A stretch of 64,000 bases of DNA from Methanothermobacter sp. MT-2 (GCA_003584625.1 AP017647.1:1412603-1476602), one strand, 5' to 3'. Numbered from the stretch's first letter, positions 29,863 to 40,000 are shown. A program made the numbers and translations. Notes: generated from the sequence alone by a model not told the origin.

Positions 29863-31005
29863 ATGGATTATGATCTTATACTTGGACGTTACGGTGAAAT
29901 TGCCCTTAAAAGTCCGCGGGTTAGGAGGAAATTTGAATCTCAGCTCATTCATAACATAAAAAGCGCATTTAAAACAGAAGCACATATAAAAAGTGGTAGG
30001 ATATTCATCTACCCAACTGATTTTGAAGAGGCCTTAAATCGCCTAGAAAAAATTTTTGGGATAGTCTCATTTTCACCAGCAATTGCAATGAAAACAGACA
30101 AAAACACCATCAAAAACAAACTCGAAGATTATGTGGAAAAACTAAACTCAGAGAATCTATTAGATAATAAAAGATCCTTCGCCATAAGGTGTAAAAGAAC
30201 AGGAGATCATGAATTCACAAGCCAAGAACTAGCAGCATATGCAGGTTCCATAGTTGTGAATAAAATAGGAGCCCCGGTCAACCTCACAAAACCCGACATA
30301 GAAATATTCATAGAAGTCCGCGGCAGAGAAACATACATTTTCCATGAAATGTCACCAGGTCCGGGGGGACTTCCAGTTGGCACAAGTGGAAAAGCAGTAT
30401 CTCTACTCTCTGGTGGCATAGACTCTGCTGTTGCAACATACCTCATGATGAAAAGAGGATGTAAAATAGCGGCCCTACACTTTGACACTTATCCTTACAC
30501 AAGCAAAAAAACAAGAATCAAAGTTAAAAACTTAGTAGATAAATTAAGAGAATATTCCCCTGGTGTGAAATTTGAACTCCTAACAATAGAATATGGCGAA
30601 TACCTTGATTACTGCATATCAAATGCTCCCAGAAACCTCACTTGTATATTATGCAAGTTTGGAATGTACCATCTTGCGGAAAAAATAGCTGAGAAGATAG
30701 GCGCCCTTGCGATTGTAGATGGTAGCAGCCTTGGACAAGTCGCCTCCCAAACTTTGTCTAACATTTTGGCAACACGTTACAATGTGAAAATCCCCATTTT
30801 AAGCCCCCTAATAGGCTTCGACAAGGTAGAAATTGAAAACCTTGCAAAGAAGATAGGAACTTATGAAATTTCCATAACACCCACTGGAGGGTGTAGCGCA
30901 GCCCCTTCACATCCTGCCACCAAAATAGAACCTCAAAAACTATTAAAGGTAAAAAAGAGCATAGGATTGGATTCAAAATTAGAAAAAATAGTAACTTTAA
31001 ATTAA
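29863..31005 (+). CDS. thiI: tRNA 4-thiouridine synthase ThiI
   Basis: 380 residues. The N-terminal RYGEIALKS (about residues 9-17) opens the NFLD/THUMP tRNA-binding part, and SLLSGGIDSAVA (about 181-192) is the PP-loop that adenylates uridine 8. CILCKF (about 259-264) provides the paired Cys used in methanogen ThiI proteins, which lack the bacterial rhodanese domain. It makes s4U in tRNA. Confidence 0.9.
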   Translation: MDYDLILGRYGEIALKSPRVRRKFESQLIHNIKSAFKTEAHIKSGRIFIYPTDFEEALNRLEKIFGIVSFSPAIAMKTDKNTIKNKLEDYVEKLNSENLLDNKRSFAIRCKRTGDHEFTSQELAAYAGSIVVNKIGAPVNLTKPDIEIFIEVRGRETYIFHEMSPGPGGLPVGTSGKAVSLLSGGIDSAVATYLMMKRGCKIAALHFDTYPYTSKKTRIKVKNLVDKLREYSPGVKFELLTIEYGEYLDYCISNAPRNLTCILCKFGMYHLAEKIAEKIGALAIVDGSSLGQVASQTLSNILATRYNVKIPILSPLIGFDKVEIENLAKKIGTYEISITPTGGCSAAPSHPATKIEPQKLLKVKKSIGLDSKLEKIVTLN

Positions 31006-31062
31006 ATAATCTCAATATATTCTAATAATGTTCATAACTGTATACTCCGGAGGTGTATTACC

Positions 31063-32160
31063 ATGAAAACAACTATTAGTGTGATTAAAGCTGATGTAGG
31101 AAGCCTAGCAGGTCATGTGCGCGTCCACGAGGCCCTAAAGGACAAATGTGAAGATATACTCTCAGAGGCCAAGGACACAGGGATTCTAGAAGACTATTAT
31201 ATAACCAATTGTGGTGATGACATCGACCTCATCATGACGCATCAAAGAGGCGAAGAAGATGAGGAAGTACATGAAACCGCATGGAAGGCCTTTAAAGAAG
31301 CAACAAACCTTGCAAGGGAAATGAAACTATACGGAGCGGGTCAAGACTTGCTCTCAGACACGTTCTCAGGTAACATAAAGGGTATGGGTCCAGGTTGCGC
31401 CGAGATGGAGTTCAAAGAAAGACCAAGCGACCCAGTAATCATATTCTGTTGTGATAAAACAGAACCAGGCGCATTCAACCTCCCACTCTTTAGAATATTC
31501 GCCGATCCCTTCAACACAGCAGGACTCGTCATAGACCCAAGCCTACACAACGGTTACAAATTCGAAATATTCGACGTCATAGAACACAAAAAAGTGACAA
31601 TGTCATGTCCAGAAGAAATGTATGATCTGTTAGCCCTTCTAGGCTCCATAAGCCGCTATGTGATCAAAAAAATATACAGAAAAGATGATGATGAAATAGC
31701 AGCCTCCGTAAGCACGGAACGATTAAACATCATGGCAGGGAAATACATTGGAAAAGACGACCCAGTAGCCATAGTAAGAGCCCAGTCAGGCTTCCCGGCA
31801 GCAGGAGAAGTGCTCGAACCATTCTCAGTCCCGCACCTTGTAGGTGGCTGGATGAGAGGATCCCACAATGGTCCACTAATGCCAGTAGCGCAAAAGAACG
31901 CCACACCAGTCAGATTCGATGGTCCGCCACGAGTCATCAGCCTAGGATTCCAAATTGCAAACTGCAAATTAACCGGGCCAATAGACCTCTTTGATGATCC
32001 ATCATTTGACCGTTCAAGGGCACTAGCAGCTGAAATAGCAGAGTATATGAGAAGGCATGGACCATTTGAGCCTCACAGACTCCCAAGTGATGAAATGGAA
32101 TACACAACACTACCAGAGATCCTCAAAAAATTAAAGGGAAGATTCGAGGATATAGAATAA
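31063..32160 (+). CDS. fbp: Fructose-1,6-bisphosphate aldolase/phosphatase
   Basis: A 365-residue bifunctional enzyme of archaeal gluconeogenesis (type V FBPase). The N-terminal TISVIKADVGSLAGH begins the metal-binding core; GAGQDLLSDTFSGNIKGMGP and CCDKTEPGAFNLP carry further metal and substrate residues. It condenses triose phosphates and dephosphorylates the product. GGAGGTG precedes ATG. A hairpin follows the stop. Confidence 0.95.
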   Translation: MKTTISVIKADVGSLAGHVRVHEALKDKCEDILSEAKDTGILEDYYITNCGDDIDLIMTHQRGEEDEEVHETAWKAFKEATNLAREMKLYGAGQDLLSDTFSGNIKGMGPGCAEMEFKERPSDPVIIFCCDKTEPGAFNLPLFRIFADPFNTAGLVIDPSLHNGYKFEIFDVIEHKKVTMSCPEEMYDLLALLGSISRYVIKKIYRKDDDEIAASVSTERLNIMAGKYIGKDDPVAIVRAQSGFPAAGEVLEPFSVPHLVGGWMRGSHNGPLMPVAQKNATPVRFDGPPRVISLGFQIANCKLTGPIDLFDDPSFDRSRALAAEIAEYMRRHGPFEPHRLPSDEMEYTTLPEILKKLKGRFEDIE

Positions 32161-32170
32161 AAAAATTTTT

Positions 32171-32211
32171 GTGGCTCCCCCCATGATTTCATGGGTTAGG
32201 TATGGAGCCAC
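32171..32211. terminator. Long hairpin between convergent fbp and DUF434 genes
   Basis: GTGGCTCC (32171-32178) pairs with GGAGCCAC (32204-32211); within it, CCCATGA and TCATGGG form a 7-bp stem with a two-base loop. An A7T5 tract precedes it. It lies just after fbp and overlaps the last codons of the convergent gene, so it could end both transcripts. Confidence 0.6.
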
Positions 32212-32836
32212 CTATCAAATATTTCCATGCGAAAAAAGGAATATCAAAGACCCTCTTAACTTTATCTATAATGGCACTATCACTTGTGGCCACTACAAAA
32301 TCATCAGATTCCCTTTTGATATTGTAATCAACCTGGGGGGATACTTCGACTTCCCCGGGTATATTATAATCTTTTAATAATCTTCTTACAATGGATGCTA
32401 GTTCTCCGCTGAAACTGACATTTTTATCAAAATAGAATTTCACAAAATCCACTTTTAAAATTTTTAATGTTTTAAAGACGATTTTAAGAGCTTTGAGTGT
32501 ATCATCATTTAATTTGTATTTTCCGAAAATTCCCCTGGAATCTCTTAAAAATCCATCCTGGGCTATGAAAAAATCTCCTCGAAGGACACTCTCCACACTT
32601 ATAAGAACATTATAACCATCTATAAGTATCTTAGATCCTCTAAGGGATTCTGGATTTGCTATTTTCTTTCTTCTCTTTTTTATTGTGGACTCTGAAAAAA
32701 CGTATCTTGCAAGGTAATTTCTATCCTTTCTTTTGAGCTTATAGTGGTTCGCAACGAAATCAAGGGCAACTCTCTTTTTATAACCTTTGTCTAGAAGATA
32801 TCGGAGATCCTCCCTGGCATCTTTGAGGGTCATCAA
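32189..32836 (-). CDS. DUF434/DUF5616 family protein
   Basis: A 215-residue protein. The N-terminal ~50 residues (DAREDLRYLLDKGYKKRVAL) match DUF434; the rest, with LIDGYNVLISVESVLRG (about 72-88), KFYFDKNVSFSG and DDFVVATSDSAII, looks like a PIN-like nuclease fold with acidic residues. The specific substrate is unknown. Its start overlaps the stop of the DUF47 gene. Ends inside a hairpin shared with fbp. Confidence 0.65.
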   Translation of the reverse strand: MMTLKDAREDLRYLLDKGYKKRVALDFVANHYKLKRKDRNYLARYVFSESTIKKRRKKIANPESLRGSKILIDGYNVLISVESVLRGDFFIAQDGFLRDSRGIFGKYKLNDDTLKALKIVFKTLKILKVDFVKFYFDKNVSFSGELASIVRRLLKDYNIPGEVEVSPQVDYNIKRESDDFVVATSDSAIIDKVKRVFDIPFFAWKYLIGGSIPNP

Positions 32837-33489
32837 CCCCTCCTCTTAGCAGCTATAATTAGTACGCGGTCTGAGGCATCCTCTGCCCTATCAGCTATAT
32901 TTCCAATGTGTATGGCAATCTCCTTCATTTCTAGGAGTTTGACCACGCCAATTTCTTCGCTTTTATAGGATCTGTAAAGTTTGGTTAATATTCTTCTTTC
33001 AATCATGTCTGCTTTTTCTTCAAGTTTTTCTATCTCATGGGCTTTTTTAATCGCTTCTGTAAGATCTTCTTCTAGGAATTTTATACAATCTCTCAGGGCT
33101 TCTACAACTTGTCTTATAACATCCATGAATGCTTCAAAATCTTCCCTGAATTTTGAGGGAAATTCAACTTTACTCAAGGATATTATGAATGCTGTGGATT
33201 CTAGGGTGTCAGCTACTTTATCCACATTTTCAGTTAACATAATCCTATCTTCCCTGTCAAATGGCAAGAAAGCCCCCTCATAGAATCCCAATTCCATCTT
33301 TCGACGTATTTCATCAGCTTCATGCTCCAATGAGGATATCTTCTTTGTTAAAACATCCACCATATCATATTCCCCATTATAAAAGTGGAGCATAATGTCC
33401 TCGAATTCCTCGTAGCACTCATAAACTTTCTCCACATGCTCTTTAGCATATAGTTCAACTTTACTTTCTTTTAAGAAGAACCTTCTCAT
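32833..33489 (-). CDS. DUF47 (PhoU-like) family protein
   Basis: A 218-residue all-helical protein with two PhoU-like halves; HEADEIRRKMELGFYEGAFL (about residues 54-73) and IGNIADRAEDASDRVLI (about 193-209) match the conserved metal-binding E/D-x-x-x-D patterns. DUF47 proteins often accompany phosphate transporters. No pit gene is next to it. It overlaps its neighbours by four bases and one base, in an operon with the DUF357 and lipid-synthase genes. Confidence 0.8.
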   Translation of the reverse strand: MRRFFLKESKVELYAKEHVEKVYECYEEFEDIMLHFYNGEYDMVDVLTKKISSLEHEADEIRRKMELGFYEGAFLPFDREDRIMLTENVDKVADTLESTAFIISLSKVEFPSKFREDFEAFMDVIRQVVEALRDCIKFLEEDLTEAIKKAHEIEKLEEKADMIERRILTKLYRSYKSEEIGVVKLLEMKEIAIHIGNIADRAEDASDRVLIIAAKRRG

Positions 33490-33725
33490 TATTTAACCCC
33501 TATTCCATGTAGAATACGTAGGGAATCAATCAACCCATGGGCATAATTTATACAACCAAAGGATGTTAGATAATCCCCCTTTTCCAGATAATATATAGAG
33601 TCCTCTTTATAATTTTCAGCCCTCTGGATAATATCCTTCTCTTCTCTACTGAAATCTAGGTATGACATCTCCCTTAAATTTTTCTCTAAAAGTTCAATAT
33701 CCTTCCTAATCCTTTCATATGCCAA
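33489..33725 (-). CDS. DUF357 family protein
   Basis: A 78-residue helical protein (MAYERIRKDIELLEKNLREM; YLEKGDYLTSFGCINYAHGL) matching the small archaeal DUF357 family, in which a conserved Asn-Tyr-Ala-His-Gly motif closes the second helix. Function unknown. It lies between the phospholipid synthase and DUF47 genes with almost no spacing, so it is probably co-expressed. Confidence 0.75.
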   Translation of the reverse strand: MAYERIRKDIELLEKNLREMSYLDFSREEKDIIQRAENYKEDSIYYLEKGDYLTSFGCINYAHGLIDSLRILHGIGVK

Positions 33726-33731
33726 AGCCCA

Positions 33732-34304
33732 TCACCTGTTGGACATCATCCTCCAAGAATAATAGATCCTCTGAGCCACAGTAAAATATCCTAGGACTAT
33801 GATAAGTATAACAGCAACTTCCATGATAAAATCTCCAAAAATCGAAGCCAAAAACGCTCCAATAATTAATATTATCAATCTTTCAGCTCTTTCAGCCACT
33901 CCTATACCACAGGGTATACCTTCACCCTCTGCACGGGCCCTAACATAACTTACAGTCATCGAGGCGTGGAGTGCCAACATCCCAGTTAACCATCCTGTAA
34001 AACCACCATAAGTTATACCTATTATCATAGATGCATCTGAGAACCTGTCCAATGTCGAATCTAGGAACCCTCCAAATTTTGTCGCCTTAAAATTCCCCCT
34101 TGCAAGAGCACCATCAACAATATCCATAAAACCACTCAAGGCCACCAATAAGCCGCCGATAAACAATTCCCTAACTGCAAACATGTAAGCAGCTGCCAAG
34201 GCTGCGATAAAAGCCATCAGAGTAACATAATTTGGGTTCACCTTAATCTTTGACAGAATAGGGTCTATTATACCCTCAAGGTATGGTCTGAGATTATTTA
34301 GCAT
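33732..34304 (-). CDS. Archaetidylinositol phosphate synthase (CDP-alcohol phosphatidyltransferase)
   Basis: A 190-residue membrane enzyme. DIVDGALARGNFKATKFGGF (residues about 61-80) followed by LDSTLDR gives the D-x2-DG-x2-AR-x8-G-x3-D-x3-D active site. Six membrane segments are likely. Methanothermobacter makes archaetidylinositol phosphate from CDP-archaeol and inositol phosphate with such an enzyme, and the adjacent DUF357, DUF47 and TsaC genes fit that locus. Exact headgroup is inferred from family and context. Confidence 0.8.
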   Translation of the reverse strand: MLNNLRPYLEGIIDPILSKIKVNPNYVTLMAFIAALAAAYMFAVRELFIGGLLVALSGFMDIVDGALARGNFKATKFGGFLDSTLDRFSDASMIIGITYGGFTGWLTGMLALHASMTVSYVRARAEGEGIPCGIGVAERAERLIILIIGAFLASIFGDFIMEVAVILIIVLGYFTVAQRIYYSWRMMSNR

Positions 34305-34386
34305 AGAATATTCTTATAAAATTCAATTTATATATATTCCATGGACACCCCCCCACACATAATAAGAAAATCTTGGGAATCCGAAA

Positions 34387-35031
34387 ATGAAGATCATAAA
34401 AATAGAAAATCAACACTTAAAAAAGCATTTAAAAGAAGCAAAAGCTATTCTAAAAAGTGGAGGTATCATATTATACCCTACTGACACCCTATATGGTCTG
34501 GGAGTTGACGCATTTAATGAAAAGGCTATAAAAAGACTTTACAGGTTAAAGAGGAGACCTCTAAATAAGCCAATGTCAATATGCTTACATGACACGAAAT
34601 GGATTAAAAGAGTCGCCCACCCCAACCCCAAAATCGAAAAGATAATAGATATGATCCTACCAGGACCATTCACCATCATACTCAAAAAAAAGAACACAAT
34701 CCCCTCCATTTTAACCAGTGGCAGTGAAAAAATTGGTATAAGGATCCCAGACAACACCATTTCCAGAGAACTTGCAAGTGAATTCCCAATAACAACTACA
34801 AGTGCAAATATATCTGGGATGAAAACCCATAATAACATCAAGGACATAATCCAACAAATAGGAGAAGTAGACCTAGCCCTCGACGCGGGTCCGCTCAAAA
34901 AAAGAAAACCATCCACTGTAGTAGATCTCACAAAAGATCCCCCAAAAATTTTAAGAAAAGGAGCAGGACATGAAAAGATCAAAAAATTAATATTAAAAGG
35001 TTATGAATATGAGACTCCTCTCAAACATTAA
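34387..35031 (+). CDS. Threonylcarbamoyl-AMP synthase (TsaC/Sua5 family)
   Basis: A 214-residue YrdC-fold protein. [18 protein letters not shown] (about residues 25-42), [11 protein letters not shown] (about 55-65), PGPFTIIL and TTTSANISG are typical nucleotide- and threonine-binding motifs. It makes threonylcarbamoyl-AMP for t6A37 in ANN-decoding tRNAs, later used by the KEOPS complex. It lacks the Sua5 C-terminal domain. Its 3' end overlaps radB by 29 bases. Confidence 0.9.
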   Translation: MKIIKIENQHLKKHLKEAKAILKSGGIILYPTDTLYGLGVDAFNEKAIKRLYRLKRRPLNKPMSICLHDTKWIKRVAHPNPKIEKIIDMILPGPFTIILKKKNTIPSILTSGSEKIGIRIPDNTISRELASEFPITTTSANISGMKTHNNIKDIIQQIGEVDLALDAGPLKKRKPSTVVDLTKDPPKILRKGAGHEKIKKLILKGYEYETPLKH

Positions 35032-35716
35032 AAAACCAGCCAGAATACCAACAGGCTGCTCCCTAGATAAAATACTAGGAGGGGGCGTGGAAAAAAGAAA
35101 CCTAACACAATTCTATGGACCTCCAGGATCCGGGAAGACGAACATAGCCATAAAACTAGCCGTAGAAACAGCGAAAAACCATGGGAAAGTGATATTCATA
35201 GATACTGAAGGTGGAATGTCAATAGAAAGAATAAAACAAGTAGCAGACAAAGACTTCGACAAAGTAGCCAAAAAAATAATATTATTCGAACCAGGAACAT
35301 TCCAAGAACAAAGCGAAACAATAAGAAAAATATGGGCACTCCTACAAAGACACCCAAAAGAATTCGACCTCATAATCCTAGACTCTGCAGTAGCATTATA
35401 CAGATTAAAAGACGGGAACTCCCCAAGAATACACAGCGAACTAGGCAACCAAATGGCCCTACTTTTAAGGATGGCGAAAAAATATGACGTCGCAGTTGTA
35501 ATCACAAACCAAATATATTCACTATTCGATGCTGAAGGCAGAAACGCCATCGAACCAGTAGGAGGCACCATACTCAAATACTGGAGCAAAATAATCATCG
35601 AACTACAAAAAGGAGATGTCATCGGAGAACGCCGCGCAATCCTCAAAAGGCATAAAAACAAACAAGAAGGACTCGAAACAACATTCAGAATAGTTGAAAA
35701 CGGTCTTGAAGGATAA
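35003..35716 (+). CDS. radB: DNA repair and recombination protein RadB
   Basis: A 237-residue RecA-fold ATPase, shorter than RadA because it lacks the N-terminal HhH domain. Walker A is GPPGSGKTN (about residues 37-45), Walker B is [10 protein letters not shown] (about 119-128). RadB assists RadA-mediated recombination. It starts within the end of the TsaC/Sua5 gene, at ATG 35003 or 35009. Confidence 0.9.
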   Translation: MNMRLLSNIKKPARIPTGCSLDKILGGGVEKRNLTQFYGPPGSGKTNIAIKLAVETAKNHGKVIFIDTEGGMSIERIKQVADKDFDKVAKKIILFEPGTFQEQSETIRKIWALLQRHPKEFDLIILDSAVALYRLKDGNSPRIHSELGNQMALLLRMAKKYDVAVVITNQIYSLFDAEGRNAIEPVGGTILKYWSKIIIELQKGDVIGERRAILKRHKNKQEGLETTFRIVENGLEG

Positions 35717-35796
35717 ACCATCTGAAGAAAATCATATACTCAGATGCCATGAAAACTTTTATTAACCCTCTAAACTAATAATAGTCTAAAAAAATC

Positions 35797-35862
35797 ATGA
35801 CAGATTTTCTTTCCAATGAAGAGTATAGGAGCAAGAACATGATCTTCTCCAATGTCACATAA
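35797..35862 (+). other. Possible 21-codon ORF before the aminotransferase gene
   Basis: ATG 35797 reads MTDFLSNEEYRSKNMIFSNV-T and stops at TAA 35860-35862. A TATA-like TTTTATTAA (about 35757-35765) could place a start near the ATG, so it could be leaderless. It has no ribosome-binding site and may be chance. Confidence 0.2.
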
Positions 35863-35879
35863 AAAACATAGTGATGAGC

Positions 35880-37034
35880 ATGATATCACCCAAAAAATAT
35901 CACAGAACAGCTAAAATGCCACCTAATGATTTTAAAAATGTTAATGAATTTTTTAATCATGTTTTCCAGGACAAAAAAATGATATGGATGGGTCAGAATA
36001 CAAACCATCTCAACGATCACAAGGAAATAAAAGAATCAATGATAGAATTCATAAAAACCAACGAATATTGTAAATACCCCCCACCAGAAGGATTCCCAGA
36101 ACTCCAAGAACTAATAATAAAAGACCTAGGATTAAAAAACGGCTTCGAATCCCTAATAACAGCTGGGGGGACAGAATCCCTCCATATATGCATGCAAAGC
36201 ATCATAAAAGTAGGTGATGGGATCATAACATGCGACCCAGGATACCAAATAATCGAAAACTTCGCCAGAAGATTCGGGGGAAAAGTAAAAAGCGTGGAAA
36301 TATACAACAATGAATGCTCCTATAAACTCACACCAAAACTCGTAGAAGATAACATAGACAAAAAGACAAAGATAATATCACTCATAGACCCCCTAAACCC
36401 CCTAGGATCATCCTATACAAAAGACGAGATAAAAGAATTCGCTGAAATAGCCGAAGAAAAAAACCTATACCTCCTACATGATATAACATACAGAGATTTC
36501 GCAAGAAAACACTACCTAGCAGCTAAATACGCCCCTGAAAGAACATTAACAATCTATAGTTTTTCAAAGATCTGTGGAATGGCCGGTTTAAGGATCGGAA
36601 GCGTTATAACAACACCAGAAATGATGAAATCCCTAAAAGATTTCATGATAAACGATCTTGGAACAAATGTCCTATCACAAGTCGGCGCGATAACAGCCCT
36701 AAAATCAAAGAAAAAATGGATCAAGAAAGTGCGTGAACGCACATTCAAAAACCAGAAGATCATAAAAAGGGCTGTTGACCAAGTAGAAGGTACATTCATA
36801 CCAGTATACCCATCACAGGCCAACATGATGGCCATAGACATATACAATACAGGCGTGGACCCAGTTGATCTCACAAACTATCTTCTAAAAAGAAAAATTT
36901 TCGTAAGACAAGGATCATACACCAGCAGAACCTATGGTAACAGATACATCAGATTAAGCTTCTCAATACCAAAAGAACAGGTCCAAATATTCGCAGAAAA
37001 CTTCATAGACTTAATGGGATTCCTAAGAACCTAA
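35880..37034 (+). CDS. PLP-dependent aminotransferase, class I/II
   Basis: A 384-residue fold-type I enzyme. PLP Lys lies in YSFSKICGMAGLRIG (about residues 224-238); YPPPEGFPELQELI (about 63-76), AGGTESLHICMQ and IDPLNPLGSSY fit cofactor and substrate binding, and RLSF near the end contains the carboxylate-binding Arg. It resembles aspartate/histidinol-phosphate aminotransferases, but the substrate is not readable. ATG 35880 is chosen since GTGAT upstream can act as ribosome-binding site. The structured RNA copy A lies downstream. Confidence 0.82.
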   Translation: MISPKKYHRTAKMPPNDFKNVNEFFNHVFQDKKMIWMGQNTNHLNDHKEIKESMIEFIKTNEYCKYPPPEGFPELQELIIKDLGLKNGFESLITAGGTESLHICMQSIIKVGDGIITCDPGYQIIENFARRFGGKVKSVEIYNNECSYKLTPKLVEDNIDKKTKIISLIDPLNPLGSSYTKDEIKEFAEIAEEKNLYLLHDITYRDFARKHYLAAKYAPERTLTIYSFSKICGMAGLRIGSVITTPEMMKSLKDFMINDLGTNVLSQVGAITALKSKKKWIKKVRERTFKNQKIIKRAVDQVEGTFIPVYPSQANMMAIDIYNTGVDPVDLTNYLLKRKIFVRQGSYTSRTYGNRYIRLSFSIPKEQVQIFAENFIDLMGFLRT

Positions 37035-37144
37035 AATTAGGAGAGTTCCAGAAAAATTTAATTATTTTTCACATCTATATCCTTATTTTGCTTGTCAACC
37101 CCCAAAAATAGAGGATACACATGGGGGAAACTTGGATAGTTAAA

Positions 37145-37345
37145 TTTAAATATCACATTTTAGATAGATTCCTTTTGTAGCTCTGCTCCCTAACGAGAGT
37201 AGCATAGGATACAAGGGGTTCCGAGCCAAGAGGGGAGTATGATTCCATGGGCGTAAAGCCATGGTGGTGAACTCCTCAACTCTGTAAGATTCCATGTTGG
37301 AAACCTCACGTGTAAGCATGGGGGGAGACCAACCCCTCATAGAGG
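37145..37345 (+). ncRNA. Structured RNA family, copy A
   Basis: TATA box TTTAAATA (37145-37152) implies a start near 37172. Elements shared with copies B and C: CCCTAA-GAGAGTAGCAT (from 37188), GGGGAGTATGA (37232-37242), and TTCCATGTTGG (37290-37300). Predicted helices: P1 AGGGGTT (37214-37220)/AACCCCT (37331-37337); P2 GAGGGG (37230-37235)/CTCCTC (37273-37278) with a GU pair; P2a CCATGG/CCATGG (37245-37250/37259-37264); P3 TTCC/GGAA (37290-37293/37299-37302). No open frame fits. It precedes the sequon-rich small protein gene. I do not recognise the family. Confidence 0.7.
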
Positions 37346-37411
37346 TCCATTATATTTTTCAACCAATTAATGAAAATTTATAGGATGAAAAGGACAAAGG
37401 GAGGTGTTTAC

Positions 37412-37717
37412 ATGGATAAATTAACAATTATAATCCTACTAGCTATAATAGCAGTTAGTGGGGTTGCAGCAGGTTACCATTATTACGGGGGAGAAAAACT
37501 ACAATCACAGACACAGTTAAAGATCCAAAATCAAACGAAACTTCAAAATCAGACACAAATAAGAAACCAGACACGATACATGAACCAAAGTTGTCTCTCA
37601 GTTGACCAGTTAAACAGCGCAAATGGGAATCTAATACAATATCAAGATCAGAACATGTTCAGTGGCGGGTCACTACATCAAGAACAAAATAGGAACAGAA
37701 TCAGGAATAAAACATAG
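37412..37717 (+). CDS. Small membrane-anchored, glycosylation-sequon-rich protein
   Basis: A 101-residue protein from ATG 37412 (GGAGGTG is 6-12 bases upstream; a start at 37370 would lack a site). Residues about 3-22 (KLTIIILLAIIAVSGVAAGY) are a signal-anchor helix. The exposed remainder has NQT three times, one NQS and one NKT, the N-x-S/T sites used by archaeal oligosaccharyltransferase, within a Gln/Asn-rich, near-repeat sequence. I do not recognise a family. Probably an extracellular glycoprotein-like peptide. Preceded by RNA copy A. Confidence 0.65.
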   Translation: MDKLTIIILLAIIAVSGVAAGYHYYGGEKLQSQTQLKIQNQTKLQNQTQIRNQTRYMNQSCLSVDQLNSANGNLIQYQDQNMFSGGSLHQEQNRNRIRNKT

Positions 37718-37812
37718 AAAGTAACATTCGATGGAAGACTTTTGGCGTCATCAGCCCAAGAAGAGAAATTCTGGGGGAAAGTTCTTATAAATTAAATTAT
37801 GATCCCCTCAGA

Positions 37813-39594
37813 TTATTCAATTTTAAGGTAATAATATTCTCCGATTTCTTTTTGTTTACGATCAAGGAAACTATTGATTTTGTTCACCCTGGGCCTTCTT
37901 GTTTCTTTATCTCTTCTGAATGTTATCCCCACTTGGGATAAGAACTTGTTCATGGCTCTTCGAAGTTCTGTCGGGCTTGTAGCATATCCTTCTATACCTG
38001 GCATGCCATAAAATACCATGGCTCTATCTGATATATAATCAAGGAATATTATATCATGGTCTATTATGATGGCAGAAGAGTCCCTACCTTCTATTATTTT
38101 TCTCATGGCTTTAGCTGTCATCAATCTTTGTTCAACATCTAGGAATGCTGTGGGTTCATCGAAAACGTAAAGATCGGCTTCCATTGAAAGTGTGGTGGCG
38201 ATGGATAGTCTTTGAAGTTCGCCTCCGCTGAGCTCTTCAACCTTTTTATCCTCTAATTCTTCGAGGGAAAATGGCCTTGCAATTTCGCTTTTAAATATTT
38301 TAGTCCCGTATCCTTGTGCATTTAAATGTAGGAATTCTCTAACAGTGCCCTTGAAATTGGATTTTAGGTATTGTGGTTTATAGGCTACTTTGAGTTTCTT
38401 TTTAATTTTGCCATTATCTGGTTTTTCTTCTCCGGCTAGGATTTTTGCAAAGGTTGTTTTACCTATACCATTTGGTCCGAATGCGGTTACTATCTCCTTT
38501 AGGTATACTTTACCTTCTTCGACGTTTAATTGGAAACCTTTATACTTTTTGGTTAATTTTGTGTATTCTGTGAGTGTTTCGCCCTCCTCTTCTGGGGTGG
38601 GTGGTTTTATTTTAAATTGGATTTCGCCTTTTCTAAATCTGACATTTTCTTCCCTTAAGAAACCTTTTATGTAGGCATTTATACCGACCCTCACACCTCT
38701 TCTCTTTGATACGACTCCATAAGCCCCCGGCTTACCATAGAGCACGTGAACGTAATCTGAGAGCGCGTCAAGGGCTGCTAGGTCATGTTCTATCACCATA
38801 ACTGCTTTGCCCTCTTCCTGGAGAGATCTTATCACTTTAACGGCATTTAGTCTCTGTTTAACATCTAACCAAGATGTTGGCTCATCAAAATAATAGAAAT
38901 CAGCATCTCTAAGGGCTGCTGCGGCTATAGCTATGCTCTGGAGTTCTCCCCCGCTTAAATTTTTAATATCCCTTTTTAGTATGGGTTGGAGTTCAAGTGT
39001 TTCAATTATAAAATCTAATTTGCCACGTTCATCAATCCTTGAAAGGAGTTCATACACTTTACCCTTCACATATTCAGGGATGAGGTCTATTATCTGGGGT
39101 TTATGAACTGCCTTTAATTTACCTGCTGAAAGTTTCTTAAAATATTCCTGTAACTGCGAGCCCCTGAAAAAGCGTGTTATCTCATCCCATCCTGGTGGGT
39201 TTTCATAATCTCCAAGATTAGGTTTTAATTCACCTGACAAAATACGGCTTATAGTCGATTTACCTATCCCATTGGGTCCTATAAGTCCAACCACGTCACC
39301 TTGACTGATAACTGGTAATCCGAAAAGTTCAAACATGTTCTCCCCATAACGATGAACAGGATCCTCAAGGGCCTCTGGTAGATTTATTATACTTATAGCA
39401 TTAAAAGGGCACCTATTAGTACATATACCGCAACCAGAACATAATTCTTCTGATATCACCGGCTTTTTCGTTTTTTCGTTAACGGTTATCGTGTCTTCAC
39501 CCATTCTGACACCTGGACAATATTCAATACATAGATAATTACATTTTTTTGGCTGGCACCGGTCATGATCCAAAATAGCAATCCTAGTCATCAA
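37813..39594 (-). CDS. ABCE1/RLI ribosome recycling ATPase
   Basis: A 593-residue protein. An N-terminal di-cluster ferredoxin part ([15 protein letters not shown] and [12 protein letters not shown]) is followed by two ABC domains. NBD1: [16 protein letters not shown] and [13 protein letters not shown]2: [18 protein letters not shown] and [10 protein letters not shown]. It splits 70S ribosomes after termination. The promoter is on the minus strand at about 39683-39693 (CTTTAAATACC). Confidence 0.95.
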   Translation of the reverse strand: MMTRIAILDHDRCQPKKCNYLCIEYCPGVRMGEDTITVNEKTKKPVISEELCSGCGICTNRCPFNAISIINLPEALEDPVHRYGENMFELFGLPVISQGDVVGLIGPNGIGKSTISRILSGELKPNLGDYENPPGWDEITRFFRGSQLQEYFKKLSAGKLKAVHKPQIIDLIPEYVKGKVYELLSRIDERGKLDFIIETLELQPILKRDIKNLSGGELQSIAIAAAALRDADFYYFDEPTSWLDVKQRLNAVKVIRSLQEEGKAVMVIEHDLAALDALSDYVHVLYGKPGAYGVVSKRRGVRVGINAYIKGFLREENVRFRKGEIQFKIKPPTPEEEGETLTEYTKLTKKYKGFQLNVEEGKVYLKEIVTAFGPNGIGKTTFAKILAGEEKPDNGKIKKKLKVAYKPQYLKSNFKGTVREFLHLNAQGYGTKIFKSEIARPFSLEELEDKKVEELSGGELQRLSIATTLSMEADLYVFDEPTAFLDVEQRLMTAKAMRKIIEGRDSSAIIIDHDIIFLDYISDRAMVFYGMPGIEGYATSPTELRRAMNKFLSQVGITFRRDKETRRPRVNKINSFLDRKQKEIGEYYYLKIE

Positions 39595-39787
39595 ATCACC
39601 CTTTAGGAAAACAGTGAAAAGGTTAAACTTTAAATTGGCTCCGGTGAATTACCCTTCTTATTCCGGAAGGTGGACCCCCCCAAAGGTATTTAAAGGTATA
39701 GGCTCCCAGATTTAAGATACTATTTCCTTCTAAAAAAAATTTCATTCCCATAAAAAAAGGAAAATAAATATATAAAAATTGATATAA

Positions 39788-40000
39788 TTAAAGTTCTTTC
39801 TTTTTAAATGCCAAATCTATGTCCTCTGCTTTAACGGTCTTTCTACCAGCGTGTTTTGCTAGTTTAACAGCTTCTTCTGCTATTTCTTCGCCTATTTCTT
39901 CTAGGGCTTTTGCTAGTGCTTCCCTTGCATCATCACTTATTCTTTGCGCACCGGCATTTTTTATGATTCTTCCAACTGGTGCTATTGGTAATTCACCCAT
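39788..40000 (-). CDS. Archaeal histone
   Basis: A 70-residue histone-fold protein ([20 protein letters not shown], then helices ending in [14 protein letters not shown]), similar to HMfA/HMtA/HMtB. It wraps DNA as dimers and longer stacks. GAGGTGAT precedes the ATG, and ATTTAAATAC (about 40035-40044, minus strand) is a promoter. It is transcribed away from pth2. A T-run near 39753-39759 on the minus strand ends it. Confidence 0.95.
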   Translation of the reverse strand: MGELPIAPVGRIIKNAGAQRISDDAREALAKALEEIGEEIAEEAVKLAKHAGRKTVKAEDIDLAFKKKEL

